Positions 42,836 to 52,321 of a stretch of 64,000 nucleotides of DNA are shown piece after piece. Under the pieces are notes generated by a model that had not been told where the DNA came from, ran no database searches, and was given only the letters and a program-made list of their open reading frames with translations. A program made the translations under genes and the position numbers. Source of the stretch: Pseudarthrobacter sulfonivorans (lineage in GTDB: Bacteria; Actinomycetota; Actinomycetes; Actinomycetales; Micrococcaceae); assembly GCF_024391045.1 (NCBI RefSeq), contig NZ_JANFCZ010000015.1, positions 31,544 to 95,543 of the forward strand, written 5' to 3'. Each line of letters opens with the position of its first letter. The first letter of the stretch is position 1.

Positions 42836-42874
42836 AACCCCGGGGGTGCGAAAGCACCTCCGGGGTTTCTTTTT
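42836..42874 (+). terminator. Terminator after carD
   Basis: aaccccgggggtgc (42836-42849), a gaaa tetraloop, gcacctccggggtt (42854-42867) with one G-U pair, then ttcttttt. A textbook intrinsic terminator. Confidence 0.9.
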
Positions 42875-42965
42875 GCCCGTTTCCGGGCCGGTACCATCCT
42901 GCGCCGGCTCGAATCCTGCAGCCGGGTTCAGCCGGACGGGCCGGGTGGGACGTAGGCTAGACGCC

Positions 42966-43748
42966 ATGAACAACGGACTGCCCCGCCCCGTCACCGCCGT
43001 CATCCTTGTGGCCGCCGGTTCCGGCGAAAGACTGGGCTACGGAATGCCGAAAGCCGCCGTGCCGCTTGGCGGCGAACCCATCCTGATGCACGCACTTCGC
43101 GGCGTCGTGGCATCAGGGGTCAGCAGCCAGGTGTGCATAGTCCTGCCGGCGGACGCGGCCAGCCTCCATGCCTCCCTGGAAGAATTCAGGCAGGAATTGG
43201 CCGACGGCGGCCCCATCCTCACCCTGGTGGACGGCGGCGCCACGCGCGCGGATTCAGTCCGGGCCGGTCTCGCCGGCCTGATCGATGGCGTTGAAGCGGT
43301 TCTGGTACATGACGCCGCCCGCGCGCTGGCTCCCGAATATGTCTTCCACCGGGTGGTGGATGCCCTGGCCGCCGGTGCCGTCGCCGTCATTCCGGCCGTC
43401 CCTGTGGTGGACACCGTCAAGACCGTCACCCGGACGAGCGGGGATGACAGCGCCATCGCACCGGAACTCGTCACCGGGACCGCCCGCCGGGAGGAACTGC
43501 GTTCCGTCCAGACGCCCCAGGGCTTCCGGCTGTCCACGTTGCAGCAGGCTCACCAGGCGGCCGCCCGGTTTGATGAAGCCCAGGCTGCCGCGGTGACCGA
43601 CGACGCCATGCTCGTGGAACTCCTGGGCGTCCCCGTCCATGCCGTCCATGGCTCTACCCAGTCACTGAAAATCACCACACCCTTGGACCTGATCATTGCC
43701 GAAGGTCTGCTGGAAGGCCCGCTCGGGATCCGCTGGGTGGAAGGCTGA
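42966..43748 (+). CDS. ispD: 2-C-methyl-D-erythritol 4-phosphate cytidylyltransferase
   Basis: 260 residues from the ATG at 42966; the longer frame crosses the carD terminator and is wrong. [18 protein letters not shown] is the CTP-binding loop, followed by [24 protein letters not shown] and TDDAMLVE. The enzyme makes CDP-ME in the non-mevalonate isoprenoid pathway. The next gene, ispF, starts 2 bp after the stop, an order shared by many bacteria. Confidence 0.95.
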   Translation: MNNGLPRPVTAVILVAAGSGERLGYGMPKAAVPLGGEPILMHALRGVVASGVSSQVCIVLPADAASLHASLEEFRQELADGGPILTLVDGGATRADSVRAGLAGLIDGVEAVLVHDAARALAPEYVFHRVVDALAAGAVAVIPAVPVVDTVKTVTRTSGDDSAIAPELVTGTARREELRSVQTPQGFRLSTLQQAHQAAARFDEAQAAAVTDDAMLVELLGVPVHAVHGSTQSLKITTPLDLIIAEGLLEGPLGIRWVEG

Positions 43749-43750
43749 GC

Positions 43751-44266
43751 ATGGAGGGCACGCAGATGATCCTGCCGCGCACCGGCATCGGACTCGACGT
43801 CCACGCCTACGCCTCCGGCGAAAGCCCCCGTCCGCTGTGGCTGGGCGGGTTGCTGTGGGAAGGCGAACGCGGGCTCGCCGGGCACTCGGACGGTGACCCC
43901 GTGGCCCACGCGGCAGCCGATGCACTGTTCTCGGCCGCCGGCATCGGGGACCTGGGGACCCATTTCGGCACCGACCGGCCGGAGTTCGCCGGCGCGTCCG
44001 GAGTGACCCTCCTGGCCGAAGCAGCCAGGATTGTCCGGGCGGCCGGATTTGAAATCGGCAATGTGGCGGTCCAGTTTGTGGCCAACAGGCCGAAGTTCGG
44101 TCCGCGCCGGCTGGAGTCGCAGGACGTCCTGAGTGCGGCGGCACGCGCTCCCGTCAGCGTCACGGCCACCACCAGCGACGGGCTGGGTTTCACCGGCCGG
44201 GCTGAAGGCATTTCCGCCATTGCCACCGCCCTGGTGTATCCCAGGCAACCGGGCCGCATCGGCTAA
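43751..44266 (+). CDS. ispF: 2-C-methyl-D-erythritol 2,4-cyclodiphosphate synthase
   Basis: 171 residues. GIGLDVHAY carries the zinc Asp and His ligands, [20 protein letters not shown] the third ligand and the family signature, and [16 protein letters not shown] the CDP-binding end. It forms the cyclic diphosphate from the product of IspE. Two bases separate it from ispD, and cysS follows after 9 bp, so all three are probably one transcript. Confidence 0.95.
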   Translation: MEGTQMILPRTGIGLDVHAYASGESPRPLWLGGLLWEGERGLAGHSDGDPVAHAAADALFSAAGIGDLGTHFGTDRPEFAGASGVTLLAEAARIVRAAGFEIGNVAVQFVANRPKFGPRRLESQDVLSAAARAPVSVTATTSDGLGFTGRAEGISAIATALVYPRQPGRIG

Positions 44267-44275
44267 TCTGGAGCG

Positions 44276-45748
44276 GTGACCCTCCGTTTTTACGACACCG
44301 CATCCGCCGAAGTCCGCGACTTCGTTCCCCTCGTCCCGGGAAAGGTGAGCCTGTACTACTGCGGAGCCACCGTGCAGGGCATGCCTCACGTGGGCCACAT
44401 CCGGTCGGCCATCGCCTTCGACCAGCTCACCCGCTGGCTTGAGTACCGGGGCCTGCGCGTCACAGCCGTCCGCAATGTCACGGACATTGACGACAAAATC
44501 CTTGCCAAATCCGCCGAGTCCTTCGAACCCGGCTTCGAGCAGGGCCCGGACACTGTCCGCGAGGAGGAATGGTGGGCGCTGGCCTACCGCTACGAGCAGG
44601 AGTTTCTGAAGGCCTACGACACACTGGGCGTGTCCCGCCCCACGTACGAACCCCGCGCCACGGGCCACATCCCGGAGATGCACGCGCTGGTGCAGCAGCT
44701 GATCGACCGCGGGCACGCCTACCCGGCCCTGGACGGCTCCGGCGATGTCTACTTCGACGTGCGGTCCTGGGAAAAGTACGGCTCGCTCACCCGCCAGAAC
44801 ATTGATGACATGCAGGGCGCGCCCGACGCCGATCCCCGCGGCAAGAAGGATCCCCGGGACTTCGCGCTGTGGAAGGGGTACAAAGAAGGAGAGCCGACGA
44901 CGGCGAGCTGGGCTTCGCCGTGGGGTGCCGGCCGTCCGGGCTGGCATCTGGAATGCTCCGCCATGGTCACGAAATACCTCGGCACCGAGTTTGATATCCA
45001 CGGCGGCGGCCTCGATCTGCGCTTCCCGCACCACGAAAACGAAATGGCCCAGTCCCAGGCGGCGGGCCACGGCTTCGCCAACTTCTGGATGCACAACGGC
45101 ATGGTCACCTACCAGGGTGAAAAAATGTCCAAGTCCATCGGCAACACCATCAGCCCCGCCGAGATGCTGGAGCTCGCGTCGCCCCGGGTGGTGCGTTACT
45201 ACCTCGGACAGGCCCAGTACCGGTCAGTGCTGGACTACCGTCCCACGTCGCTGGAGGAGGCTGCTGCCGCCGTCGAACGCATTGACGGTTTCATCACCCG
45301 TGCCGTTCGGGCCTTGTCTGCGGGCACACCGTCCGATGCAAGCAACTACGCGTTCTTCACCTACGGCAAGGTGCCCGAGGCGTTCGAGCGTGCCATGGAT
45401 GACGACCTCAACGTCCCGCAGGCACTCGCGGTGCTGCACGAAACCGTGCGGTCCGGCAACACGGCCCTGACGGAAGGGCGGCTGGACGATGCCCGGCAGG
45501 CCCTGCACGACGTCCACGACATGCTCCGCGTTCTTGGCCTGAACGCGGTGGCCACCGGCGCGGCAGCGGACTCCCGCGAAACGGCTGCCCTTGAGGTACT
45601 GGTCGAGGCCCAGCTGGCCGCACGTGCCCAGGCCCGGGCAACCAAGGACTGGGCCGCCTCGGACGCCATCCGGGACACGCTGAAGGCGGCCGGCGTCGCC
45701 GTCGAGGACGGCCCCGAGGGCGCTACCTGGAGCCTCCAGCGGGACTGA
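44276..45748 (+). CDS. cysS: Cysteinyl-tRNA synthetase
   Basis: 490 residues from a GTG. C29 and the zinc-site residues lie before the HIGH motif PHVGHIRSA at about 37-45, and the KMSKS motif appears as [22 protein letters not shown] and [17 protein letters not shown] are typical of the family and complete the zinc site. The enzyme charges tRNA-Cys. Length agrees with other actinobacterial copies. The ispD-ispF-cysS-rlmB order is common in the group. Confidence 0.96.
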   Translation: MTLRFYDTASAEVRDFVPLVPGKVSLYYCGATVQGMPHVGHIRSAIAFDQLTRWLEYRGLRVTAVRNVTDIDDKILAKSAESFEPGFEQGPDTVREEEWWALAYRYEQEFLKAYDTLGVSRPTYEPRATGHIPEMHALVQQLIDRGHAYPALDGSGDVYFDVRSWEKYGSLTRQNIDDMQGAPDADPRGKKDPRDFALWKGYKEGEPTTASWASPWGAGRPGWHLECSAMVTKYLGTEFDIHGGGLDLRFPHHENEMAQSQAAGHGFANFWMHNGMVTYQGEKMSKSIGNTISPAEMLELASPRVVRYYLGQAQYRSVLDYRPTSLEEAAAAVERIDGFITRAVRALSAGTPSDASNYAFFTYGKVPEAFERAMDDDLNVPQALAVLHETVRSGNTALTEGRLDDARQALHDVHDMLRVLGLNAVATGAAADSRETAALEVLVEAQLAARAQARATKDWAASDAIRDTLKAAGVAVEDGPEGATWSLQRD

Positions 45749-45817
45749 ACGGGCGATTTTACTTGATTCAGTAGACTGGTAAGCAGACTCAGTCAAACAA
45801 TCAAGGGTGGAACTCTC

Positions 45818-46807
45818 ATGGCCAATAACGGTCGCCGGTCGGTCAAAGCAAAGAAGGGGCCAACCATCGGAACCGGTGGCCACGGCCGCAAAGCCCTCGA
45901 AGGCAAGGGTCCCACGCCTAAGGCGGAAGACCGTACTTACCACAAGGCACACAAGAATAAGCAGCTCGCGGAGCGCTCCGCTGCCAAGCGCGGTACGGGT
46001 GCCCGCAGCGCCGGCGCAGCCCGGTCGGGCCCCAAGGGGCGTGCCACCGAGGAAGTGGTAACCGGCCGCAACTCAGTGGTCGAGGCACTCCGGGCCGGCA
46101 TCCCCGCGAAGGCCCTGCACATCGCCATCCGGATCGAAATGGACGACCGTGTCAAGGAGTCCCTGAAGATCGCTGCCGAGCGCGGCATCCCGCTGCTCGA
46201 GACCGGCAAGCCCGAACTGGACCGCATGACCGACGACGCCGTCCACCAGGGCCTCGTCCTGCAGATCCCGCCGTACGAATACCAGGACGCCTATGACCTG
46301 GCTGAGGAAACGGTGGACCGCTGGAAGAAGGGCCACGTTTCGAACGCGCCGCTGTTCGTGGCGCTGGACGGCATCACGGACCCCCGCAACCTGGGCGCGA
46401 TCATCCGCTCCGTCTCGGCCTTCAGCGGCCACGGCGTCATTGTGCCGGAACGCCGTTCCGTGGGCGTCACCGCCTCGGCCTGGAAGACCAGCGCCGGCGC
46501 GGCCGTGCGCGTCCCGGTGGCACGCGCTGCCAACCTCAACAGCGCGCTGAAGCAGTTCAAGAACATGGGCATCTTCGTTCTGGGTCTCGACGGCGACGGC
46601 GACGTCTCCCTGCCGGACCTGACACTCGCCACGGAACCGGTCTGCATCGTGGTCGGCTCCGAGGGCAAGGGCCTGAGCCGGCTGGTCCGCGAAAACTGCG
46701 ACCAGATTGTCTCCATCCCCATCGACTCCGCCATGGAATCGCTCAACGCCTCCATGGCCGTGGGGATCTCGCTGTACGAAATCTCCAGGCAGCGCGCCGC
46801 CAAGTAA
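45818..46807 (+). CDS. rlmB: 23S rRNA 2'-O-methyltransferase RlmB (SpoU family)
   Basis: 329 residues. A basic, Gly-rich N-terminal arm of about 85 residues is followed by the RNA-binding L30e-like domain (VVTGRNSVVEALRAG). The knotted SpoU fold shows VALDGITDPRNLGAIIR, VVGSEGKGLSRLV and IPIDSAMESLNASMAV. It methylates G2251 of 23S rRNA. Two more possible signals, a TTGATT and a TAGACT-like element, lie 30-60 bp upstream and could form its own promoter. Confidence 0.92.
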   Translation: MANNGRRSVKAKKGPTIGTGGHGRKALEGKGPTPKAEDRTYHKAHKNKQLAERSAAKRGTGARSAGAARSGPKGRATEEVVTGRNSVVEALRAGIPAKALHIAIRIEMDDRVKESLKIAAERGIPLLETGKPELDRMTDDAVHQGLVLQIPPYEYQDAYDLAEETVDRWKKGHVSNAPLFVALDGITDPRNLGAIIRSVSAFSGHGVIVPERRSVGVTASAWKTSAGAAVRVPVARAANLNSALKQFKNMGIFVLGLDGDGDVSLPDLTLATEPVCIVVGSEGKGLSRLVRENCDQIVSIPIDSAMESLNASMAVGISLYEISRQRAAK

Positions 46808-46841
46808 CTCGTTGCGGGCCGGCGGCTGGGTCACCCTCCCG

Positions 46842-46861
46842 TGGTCGAGCCTGTCGAGACC
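46842..46861. repeat. REP-like palindrome
   Basis: tggtcgagcctgtcgagacc carries the gtcgag/ctcgac arms of a short repeat that I recall as frequent between genes in Arthrobacter and related genera. It lies between the convergent rlmB and amidase genes, where such repeats often sit. Confidence 0.55.
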
Positions 46862-46897
46862 CTCCTGCCCAGCCACGGCCGGAGGGTCTTGCTTTGG

Positions 46898-47692
46898 TTA
46901 AAACTCCCGGCGGTTGGCCAGGACCGGAAGCTTTTGGCGGGCTTCCCTGACCACGGCGGCGTCCAGGTCTGCGAACAGCAGCCCGGGGGCGCCGTCGAGC
47001 TCTTCCACTACCTCCCCAAAGGGTGAGACCACGGCGGAATACCCCACGCCCGTCGGAGCCGAGTTCTTGGCGTGCACACCCTGGGTGAGGGGATCGCCCT
47101 GCCCGCAGGCCAGGACGAAGGTGGTGGCGTCCAGCGCCCGGGCCCGCGCCAGGAGCCGCCATTGGTCCACCTTGCCGGGACCCGCGCCCCAGGAAGCGCA
47201 GATGATGTTCGCGTCCGCACCCCGCTCGGCGTTGGCCGTAAACAAGGCCGGAAAACGGATGTCGTAGCAGGTGGTCAGCCCGAAGGTCAGGCCACCCGCG
47301 GAGAACGTCACCGGCTCCGTTCCCGGGTCCACGGTGTCGGATTCCAGGAAGCCGAACGCGTCAAAAAGGTGGACCTTGTCGTAGCTGGTTTCCACGCCCG
47401 GGCCGGTTGCGAGCAGGGTGTTGCGTACTTTCCCCGCAGTGCCCGGCGTGAACATCCCTGCCACCACCACCATCTCCAACGCGGCCGCCACGCTGCGCAC
47501 CCGGGTGGCCCACGGCCCGTCCAAGGGTTCGGCAATGTCCAGCAGCGAGTTTCCGAACGCCCGCATGGCAGCTTCCGGAAACACCACCATGTCCGCGCCG
47601 CCGGCCTTGGCCCGGTGCGCCTGCTCTTCCAGAAGGGACAGGTTGGCGGCCAGGTCCCGGCCGCTGATGATTTGAGCCAGCGCAACCCGCAC
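46898..47692 (-). CDS. Carbon-nitrogen hydrolase (nitrilase superfamily)
   Basis: 264 residues from the GTG at 47692 with a ggagg site; a TTG at 47695 is too close to it. The catalytic triad is visible as E40 in VVFPEAAM, K106 in YDKVHLFD and C142 in TTCYDIRFP. The family hydrolyses amides such as omega-amides or carbamoyl compounds, and the exact target is unclear here. The chain is slightly short but complete. It converges on rlmB and is divergent from glgX. Confidence 0.85.
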   Translation of the reverse strand: MRVALAQIISGRDLAANLSLLEEQAHRAKAGGADMVVFPEAAMRAFGNSLLDIAEPLDGPWATRVRSVAAALEMVVVAGMFTPGTAGKVRNTLLATGPGVETSYDKVHLFDAFGFLESDTVDPGTEPVTFSAGGLTFGLTTCYDIRFPALFTANAERGADANIICASWGAGPGKVDQWRLLARARALDATTFVLACGQGDPLTQGVHAKNSAPTGVGYSAVVSPFGEVVEELDGAPGLLFADLDAAVVREARQKLPVLANRREF

Positions 47693-47830
47693 CAAGCACC
47701 TCCACGTCGACGTTTCCTTCCAGTATGCAACCCGCCGCCGACTCCGGGCGCACCGGACAGTGGTTGGCCGCGCGGCGTCACAAACGCCGGGGTGCGGCTG
47801 AACAGGCGCTGGCGGCTACCATTGTCGGTG

Positions 47831-49942
47831 ATGGTTATGCCGCTATTTGACACCGCCTCCACCATGGACGCCTCTTCAGCGCGCCCCCTGGGTGTTAGCG
47901 TGCCGCGCCCCGGGGCCGGGCCGGACCCCGCAGATCCGTCCAACGCCAACGTGGCCGTCTACGCTCCCGGCGTTGCGAACCTCGAGATTGTCTACAAGGC
48001 CTCAAGCAGCGAGTGGCGCCGGCAGCTCCTGCGCAATGTCACCCACGGCGTCCACCACGGTATTGTGCAGGATTTCCCGTACGGATCGCGTTATGGGTTC
48101 CGCGCGGCGCCTACTTCGGAGGCTTTGCCGCTGTCCTTCCCCATGCTGGATCTGGTTGGCGACGCCGGACAGCCGCTGCTGCTCGATCCTTACGGCCGTG
48201 CGGTGGATGAGAGTGAAGGTTTCCTGACCAGTGTGCGGATGGCCGCCGATTTTGACTGGGGAGCGGACCAGCGGCCACGGCTGCACTGGCGGAACACCAT
48301 CATTTACGAGGCCCACGTCCGCGGCCAGACGATGTTGCATCCTGATGTTCCCGAGGAATTGCGGGGGACCTATGCCGGCATGGCCCACCCGGCCATCATC
48401 GAGCATTTCAAAAGCCTCGGCATTACCTCCGTCCAGCTGCTCCCGGTGCACTTCCACCTTGATGAGCTGCACTTGCAGGACCTCGGCCTGACCAACTATT
48501 GGGGCTACAACACCGCGGCCTTCTTCGCGCCGCATCCGGGCTACGCCACCAGGGCCGCCCGGGAAGCAGGCCCGCAGGCAGTCCAGGATGAATTCAAGGG
48601 AATGGTCAAGCTGCTCCACGCGGCAGGACTGGAAGTAATCCTTGACGTGGTCTACAACCACACTGCCGAGGGCGGCCCCGACGGGCCCGCCACGAGCTTC
48701 CGCGGCCTTGGTGAAGAGACGTATTACCGCACTGACGGCCACGGGAAGTATGTGGACACTACCGGCTGCGGGAACAGCCTGAATTTTGGCCAGCCCCGGG
48801 TGGTCCAGCTGGTCCTGGATTCCCTTCGGTACTGGGTGGACGAGTTCCATATCGATGGTTTCCGCTTTGACCTGGCCGTGACGCTCTGCCGTAATGCGGA
48901 CAATGAGTTTGATCCTCGGCACCCGTTCCTGGTCGCCGTGGCAGCCGACCCCGTCCTGTCGGACGTGAAACTGATTTCCGAACCGTGGGATGTCGGGTAC
49001 GGCGGCTGGCAGACGGGCCGGTTCCCAGGCGGCTGGGTGGACTGGAACGACCACTTCCGGGACGGCGTCCGGTCCTTCTGGCTCGCGGACCGCGCGGCCA
49101 TTGAATCGGGCGGGCAGGGCGGCTCCGTGGCCCGGCTGGCCGACGCCCTGTCCGGGTCGGCCGGGCTGTTTGAAGCGTCCGGCCGTTCCAGGCTGGCGTC
49201 GCTGAACTTCGTCACCTCCCACGACGGCTTCACCCTCCACGACCTCGTTTCCTTTGACCGCAAGCACAATGAGGACAACGGGGAACAGAACCGGGACGGC
49301 CACGGCGACAACCGCAGCTACAACCACGGGTTCGAAGGTCCCACCGAGGATGAAGACATCCTGGCCCAGCGGGCCCAGTCCCGGCGCAACCTCATGGCGT
49401 CGATGATGATTTCCTTTGGCGTTCCCATGATCACCGGCGGTGACGAGCTGGCCCGCACCCAACAGGGAAACAACAACGCCTACTGCCAGGACAACGCCAT
49501 CACCTGGATTGACTGGACGCGCACGCCGGAATCCCACGAAATGCTCCGCAGCACCAAGCGTTTCATCCGGCTCCGAAAAGAGTTCCTGGCCGGACAGCCG
49601 CACGATTTCCCGGCACGGGACGAACAGTCCTATCTCTATTGGTTCGACCACACCGGGCAGCCCATGTCCATGGACCGGTGGAATGACCCGCGGCACCGGG
49701 TGATGCAGCTCCTGCTCGGCTCCGACGACGGCACACTGGCAGGCCTTGTGGTGATCAACGGCGGCACGTCCGACGTCAAGATCACTCTCCCCGAGGTGAC
49801 CAACGACGACGGCACGCCGCACCGCATGTTCGAACTCCGGCTGACCACGTCGCCCCTCCATGAGATCCGCCAGGGCGGCCGGGTAGCATCCGGCGAGACG
49901 GACCTTGTTGAGGCAAACTCGATCAACATCTACCGCACGTAG
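47831..49942 (+). CDS. glgX: Glycogen debranching enzyme GlgX (isoamylase type)
   Basis: 703 residues from the ATG at 47831; the frame is open far upstream but that part is not coding. The N-terminal CBM48-like domain covers about 20-120. The GH13 core has VVYNHT, the nucleophile in GFRFDLAV near 347, the acid in LISEPWDVG and SHDGFTLHDL. GGDELARTQQGNNNAYCQDN is typical of GlgX/TreX. It removes branches left by phosphorylase. It starts the alpha-glucan cluster, with the RNase gene 17 bp behind it. Confidence 0.92.
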   Translation: MVMPLFDTASTMDASSARPLGVSVPRPGAGPDPADPSNANVAVYAPGVANLEIVYKASSSEWRRQLLRNVTHGVHHGIVQDFPYGSRYGFRAAPTSEALPLSFPMLDLVGDAGQPLLLDPYGRAVDESEGFLTSVRMAADFDWGADQRPRLHWRNTIIYEAHVRGQTMLHPDVPEELRGTYAGMAHPAIIEHFKSLGITSVQLLPVHFHLDELHLQDLGLTNYWGYNTAAFFAPHPGYATRAAREAGPQAVQDEFKGMVKLLHAAGLEVILDVVYNHTAEGGPDGPATSFRGLGEETYYRTDGHGKYVDTTGCGNSLNFGQPRVVQLVLDSLRYWVDEFHIDGFRFDLAVTLCRNADNEFDPRHPFLVAVAADPVLSDVKLISEPWDVGYGGWQTGRFPGGWVDWNDHFRDGVRSFWLADRAAIESGGQGGSVARLADALSGSAGLFEASGRSRLASLNFVTSHDGFTLHDLVSFDRKHNEDNGEQNRDGHGDNRSYNHGFEGPTEDEDILAQRAQSRRNLMASMMISFGVPMITGGDELARTQQGNNNAYCQDNAITWIDWTRTPESHEMLRSTKRFIRLRKEFLAGQPHDFPARDEQSYLYWFDHTGQPMSMDRWNDPRHRVMQLLLGSDDGTLAGLVVINGGTSDVKITLPEVTNDDGTPHRMFELRLTTSPLHEIRQGGRVASGETDLVEANSINIYRT

Positions 49943-49959
49943 CTGCGGACGGGACAAGA

Positions 49960-50448
49960 ATGCGCAACCGCTCCATCGTTGCCCTGCTCCTGACCGGGCT
50001 GGTGGTGGCCGCCCTGGCCATCTTCGGCGGCATCGGGTTCCTCGAGTCCCTGACGGGAAGTACGACGCCGGCAGCCAGTTCCAGCGCGGCCCCTGTTCCG
50101 GAGGCTCCCGCCACCGGGCCGGCGCATGTTCCGGCGCCCGCAGCGGTTCCCACAAACCCCTCCGCCCTGCCGGCGATCCGCGAGTCCGCGCTCCCGGCCG
50201 AAGCACGCAAAACCCTCGCGCTCATCCGCAAAGGCGGCCCCTACTCCTACAGCCAGGATGACCAGGCCTTCGGCAACTTTGAACGCGTCCTGCCCCGGCA
50301 GGCTTCGGGCTACTACCGGGAGTACACCGTGCCCACCCCGGGAGAATCGGACCGTGGCGCCCGCCGGATCGTTGCCGGCGCCGGGGGAGAAAAGTATTAC
50401 ACCCAGGACCACTACGACTCATTCAAATTCATAGCAGAAGGCAGCTGA
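49960..50448 (+). CDS. Secreted guanyl-specific ribonuclease (RNase Sa type)
   Basis: 162 residues. An N-terminal signal or anchor (IVALLLTGLVVAALAIFGGI) precedes an Ala/Pro spacer. The mature domain starts about residue 75: LIRKGGPYSYSQDD, FENFERVLP-like FGNFERVLPRQ, and GYYREYTVPTPGESDRGARR. The catalytic Glu, Arg and His of the RNase Sa family appear in YREYTV, RGARR and TQDHY. It cuts RNA after G outside the cell. The inhibitor gene follows at once. Confidence 0.9.
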   Translation: MRNRSIVALLLTGLVVAALAIFGGIGFLESLTGSTTPAASSSAAPVPEAPATGPAHVPAPAAVPTNPSALPAIRESALPAEARKTLALIRKGGPYSYSQDDQAFGNFERVLPRQASGYYREYTVPTPGESDRGARRIVAGAGGEKYYTQDHYDSFKFIAEGS

Positions 50449-50456
50449 AACCCAGT

Positions 50457-50813
50457 ATGAAGATCTACTCCGCCGAAACGTGGACCATGGAGGAACTGCA
50501 GGAACAGACGGCCGACGCCGGCCGCCGCAGCCTGGTGGTGCCCGCCGCGGACAGCAAACGGACGGTCCTGGAAACGTTTGGTGAAGTCCTGTCCTTCCCC
50601 GAGCACTACGGGGTGAACCTGGACGCCCTCAACGATTCACTCCACGATTTTGCGGACAGCATCAGCGAAAACGGCAACGCCCCGGTCACCATCCTCTGGC
50701 AGGTCGCCGCGGCCTTCCGCGGCGACCGTTCCTTCGGGGTCATCTGCGAGATCCTCCAGGATGCCGAGAACTACGCCGGCAGCGACCTGAGGGTCACTGC
50801 CGTCCTCCTGTAG
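50457..50813 (+). CDS. Barstar family ribonuclease inhibitor
   Basis: 118 residues, 8 bp after the RNase gene. The barstar core reads FGEVLSFPEHYGVNLDALND followed by a strand and helix, the part that plugs the active site of barnase-like enzymes. It keeps the host safe from the RNase before export. The IS481-like element begins within four bases of its stop, so any terminator that stood here has been displaced. Confidence 0.9.
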   Translation: MKIYSAETWTMEELQEQTADAGRRSLVVPAADSKRTVLETFGEVLSFPEHYGVNLDALNDSLHDFADSISENGNAPVTILWQVAAAFRGDRSFGVICEILQDAENYAGSDLRVTAVLL

Positions 50814-50855
50814 ACAACGTCGCCAACCGCTGAGCGTCGAAGCGGTGCCGGCGCA

Positions 50856-50930
50856 TTAGGTGTATTGACCTGAGAGGTTAGTGACACGGCTGGCCGGTGG
50901 CTGACCTTTGAGTGAGGTGTGGCCTCGGTG
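50856..50930 (-). pseudogene. C-terminal fragment of the IS481 transposase
   Basis: Read on the minus strand, 50930-50856 codes HRGHTSLKGQPPASRVTNLS and a few more residues up to a stop at 50856. This is the characteristic end of IS481 transposases. It is the missing tail of the gene at 52322-53215, cut off by the IS110-family element between them. Confidence 0.85.
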
Positions 50931-50946
50931 GACTCTTCTATGTCTG

Positions 50947-52017
50947 TCAAGCCCCGCTCAATGTTTCGGATGAGGCATTGAGCGTCCGATAGATGCGGCG
51001 GGCCATGTAGCGTTTGATGCACCGCCGGATTTCTTTGTCGGTACGACCTTCCGCGCGTCGTTTTTCCACGTACTCGCGGGTTTCGGCATCATGTGTCATC
51101 CTCGTTACCGCGACCATGTGAAGTGCGCTGTTCAGCGCCCTGTCGCCGCCCCGGTTTAGCCGATGCCTGACGGTGTTCCCGGAAGAGGCTGGGATGGGGT
51201 TCACCCCGGCCAGGGAGGCGAATGCCGCCTCGTTGCGAACCCTGCCTTCGTGGGACCACGCGGTGAGACACTTCGCGGCGCTGATCGCCCCGAACCCTTT
51301 CTCTTCTAGCAAGGGTGCGGCCTCGCTGACCTTGACCAGCTCGTCCAGCTGCTTCTCATTGGCCATGAGCTGTTCGTCCAGTTCGAGGATATGTTTAGCC
51401 AGGCGAATGGCCTCGGTCCGGGCGACGGACAAGGATAGTTCTTCCTGGCGGGGCCGCCACCGCGAGATGTCCGAGGTCTGTGAGGCGGTGAGGGACTTGC
51501 GGGCATCGACCCCCAGGTTGTTGCTGCGTACCAGAGCGTTGAGCGCGTTGACCGACCGTGTGCGGTCGGCGCTCATGGCGCCGCGGGCGGTGGTCAAGAT
51601 ACGTACCGCTTGGCGGATCCCGTCGTTGAGCCGGGGGCGGCGCAGCTTTTCCATGGGCAGCGGCAGAGTTGCGGCCGCGATCTGGTGGGCGTCCAGGGCG
51701 TCGGTTTTCCCCACGCCGCGGCGTTTCTTGGCATCCATGCGTGGTGCCTCGGCCACCGGATAACCATGCGAGGCCACTGTGCCGGCCAGGATCGCCCCGT
51801 AGGTCGCGGCACCTTCGATGACCCAGAGGGTGTCGGCATCCGCGCCGGTGCGGCGGGCCACCCACGTGATGGCGCGGTTGATTCCAGCCGCGTTGGTGGG
51901 AAATGCCCGGGTTTCAAGTAGGGCACCGGTAGGAGCGGCGAGGATCGCATAGACATGGTTGCGAGCGTGCGTGTCGACACCCACGACAAATGGGTGGGCA
52001 TGAGCGACGATGGACAT
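50947..52017 (-). CDS. IS110 family transposase
   Basis: 356 residues from the ATG at 52017. The N-terminal DEDD RuvC-like domain begins FVVGVDTHARNH and continues with VIEGAATYGA and GKTDALDAHQIA. The C-terminal Tnp_20 domain has KGFGAISAAKCLTAWSHEGR and the serine region NPIPASSGNTVRHRLNRGGD. All key residues seem intact and there is no frameshift, so the element could be active. It is guided, in studied relatives, by a bridge RNA coded in the non-coding end. Confidence 0.95.
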   Translation of the reverse strand: MSIVAHAHPFVVGVDTHARNHVYAILAAPTGALLETRAFPTNAAGINRAITWVARRTGADADTLWVIEGAATYGAILAGTVASHGYPVAEAPRMDAKKRRGVGKTDALDAHQIAAATLPLPMEKLRRPRLNDGIRQAVRILTTARGAMSADRTRSVNALNALVRSNNLGVDARKSLTASQTSDISRWRPRQEELSLSVARTEAIRLAKHILELDEQLMANEKQLDELVKVSEAAPLLEEKGFGAISAAKCLTAWSHEGRVRNEAAFASLAGVNPIPASSGNTVRHRLNRGGDRALNSALHMVAVTRMTHDAETREYVEKRRAEGRTDKEIRRCIKRYMARRIYRTLNASSETLSGA

Positions 52018-52059
52018 GGTGATCACGGCACCTTTCCAAGAGTGATGGACATGGTTCAA

Positions 52060-52321
52060 CGGCCGTCGCAGGCCGGTATCAGCCGGTCGGAGTCACGTCG
52101 GAACAGCACTGTGATGGGTCACGCCCGCCATGGGGTGGACAATCTTCTGATCAAGCTACCGATGTGGGCCGGACGGTTACCGGCCGCCCACCCCGAAAGA
52201 TGGACAAGTCCACTGCAAGACACTCAAACGTCAATGATTGTATGAGCCACATCTTCGGGGGCGGGGCGGCTAGTAGCCATCCTGCCAGCCAGTCCCGGAC
52301 CAGCCATGATCAAGACTCACA
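52060..52321 (-). ncRNA. Candidate bridge RNA of the IS110 element
   Basis: The non-coding end upstream of the transposase holds caatgattgta at 52232-52242, identical over 11 bases to 52320-52330, which spans the junction with the target. tgatcaag at 52148-52155 matches the element end at 52307-52314, and tcttct just beside it (52144-52149) matches the opposite element end (50934-50939). These correspond to a target-binding and a donor-binding loop. Hairpins lie at about 52165-52195 and 52201-52212. RNA ends and direction are inferred from IS621-type elements. Confidence 0.5.

Larger units (their letters stand above)
50931..52321 (-). mobile_element. IS110-family insertion element
   Basis: About 1391 bp inserted into the IS481 transposase: the left boundary follows from the start of the transposase tail, the right one from the point where the other piece stops making sense. 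The transposase gene leaves 16 bp on its 3' side and about 300 bp on its 5' side. A long non-coding end on the 5' side is where IS110-type elements code a bridge RNA. No terminal inverted repeats were seen, as is usual for the family. Confidence 0.75.

Noticed and set aside
47072..47830. Upstream extension of the glgX frame
   Set aside because: It runs over the opposite-strand amidase gene and the intergenic region; the GlgX family start is at 47831.
48002..50206. 734-codon ORF opposite glgX and the RNase gene
   Set aside because: Crosses two convincing genes on the other strand and has no domain; an open frame by GC bias.
52060..52321. Second target guide (for the right half of the target) in the candidate bridge RNA
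   Set aside because: I looked for a complement of the sequence next to 50930 and found no convincing match, so only the left guide is claimed.
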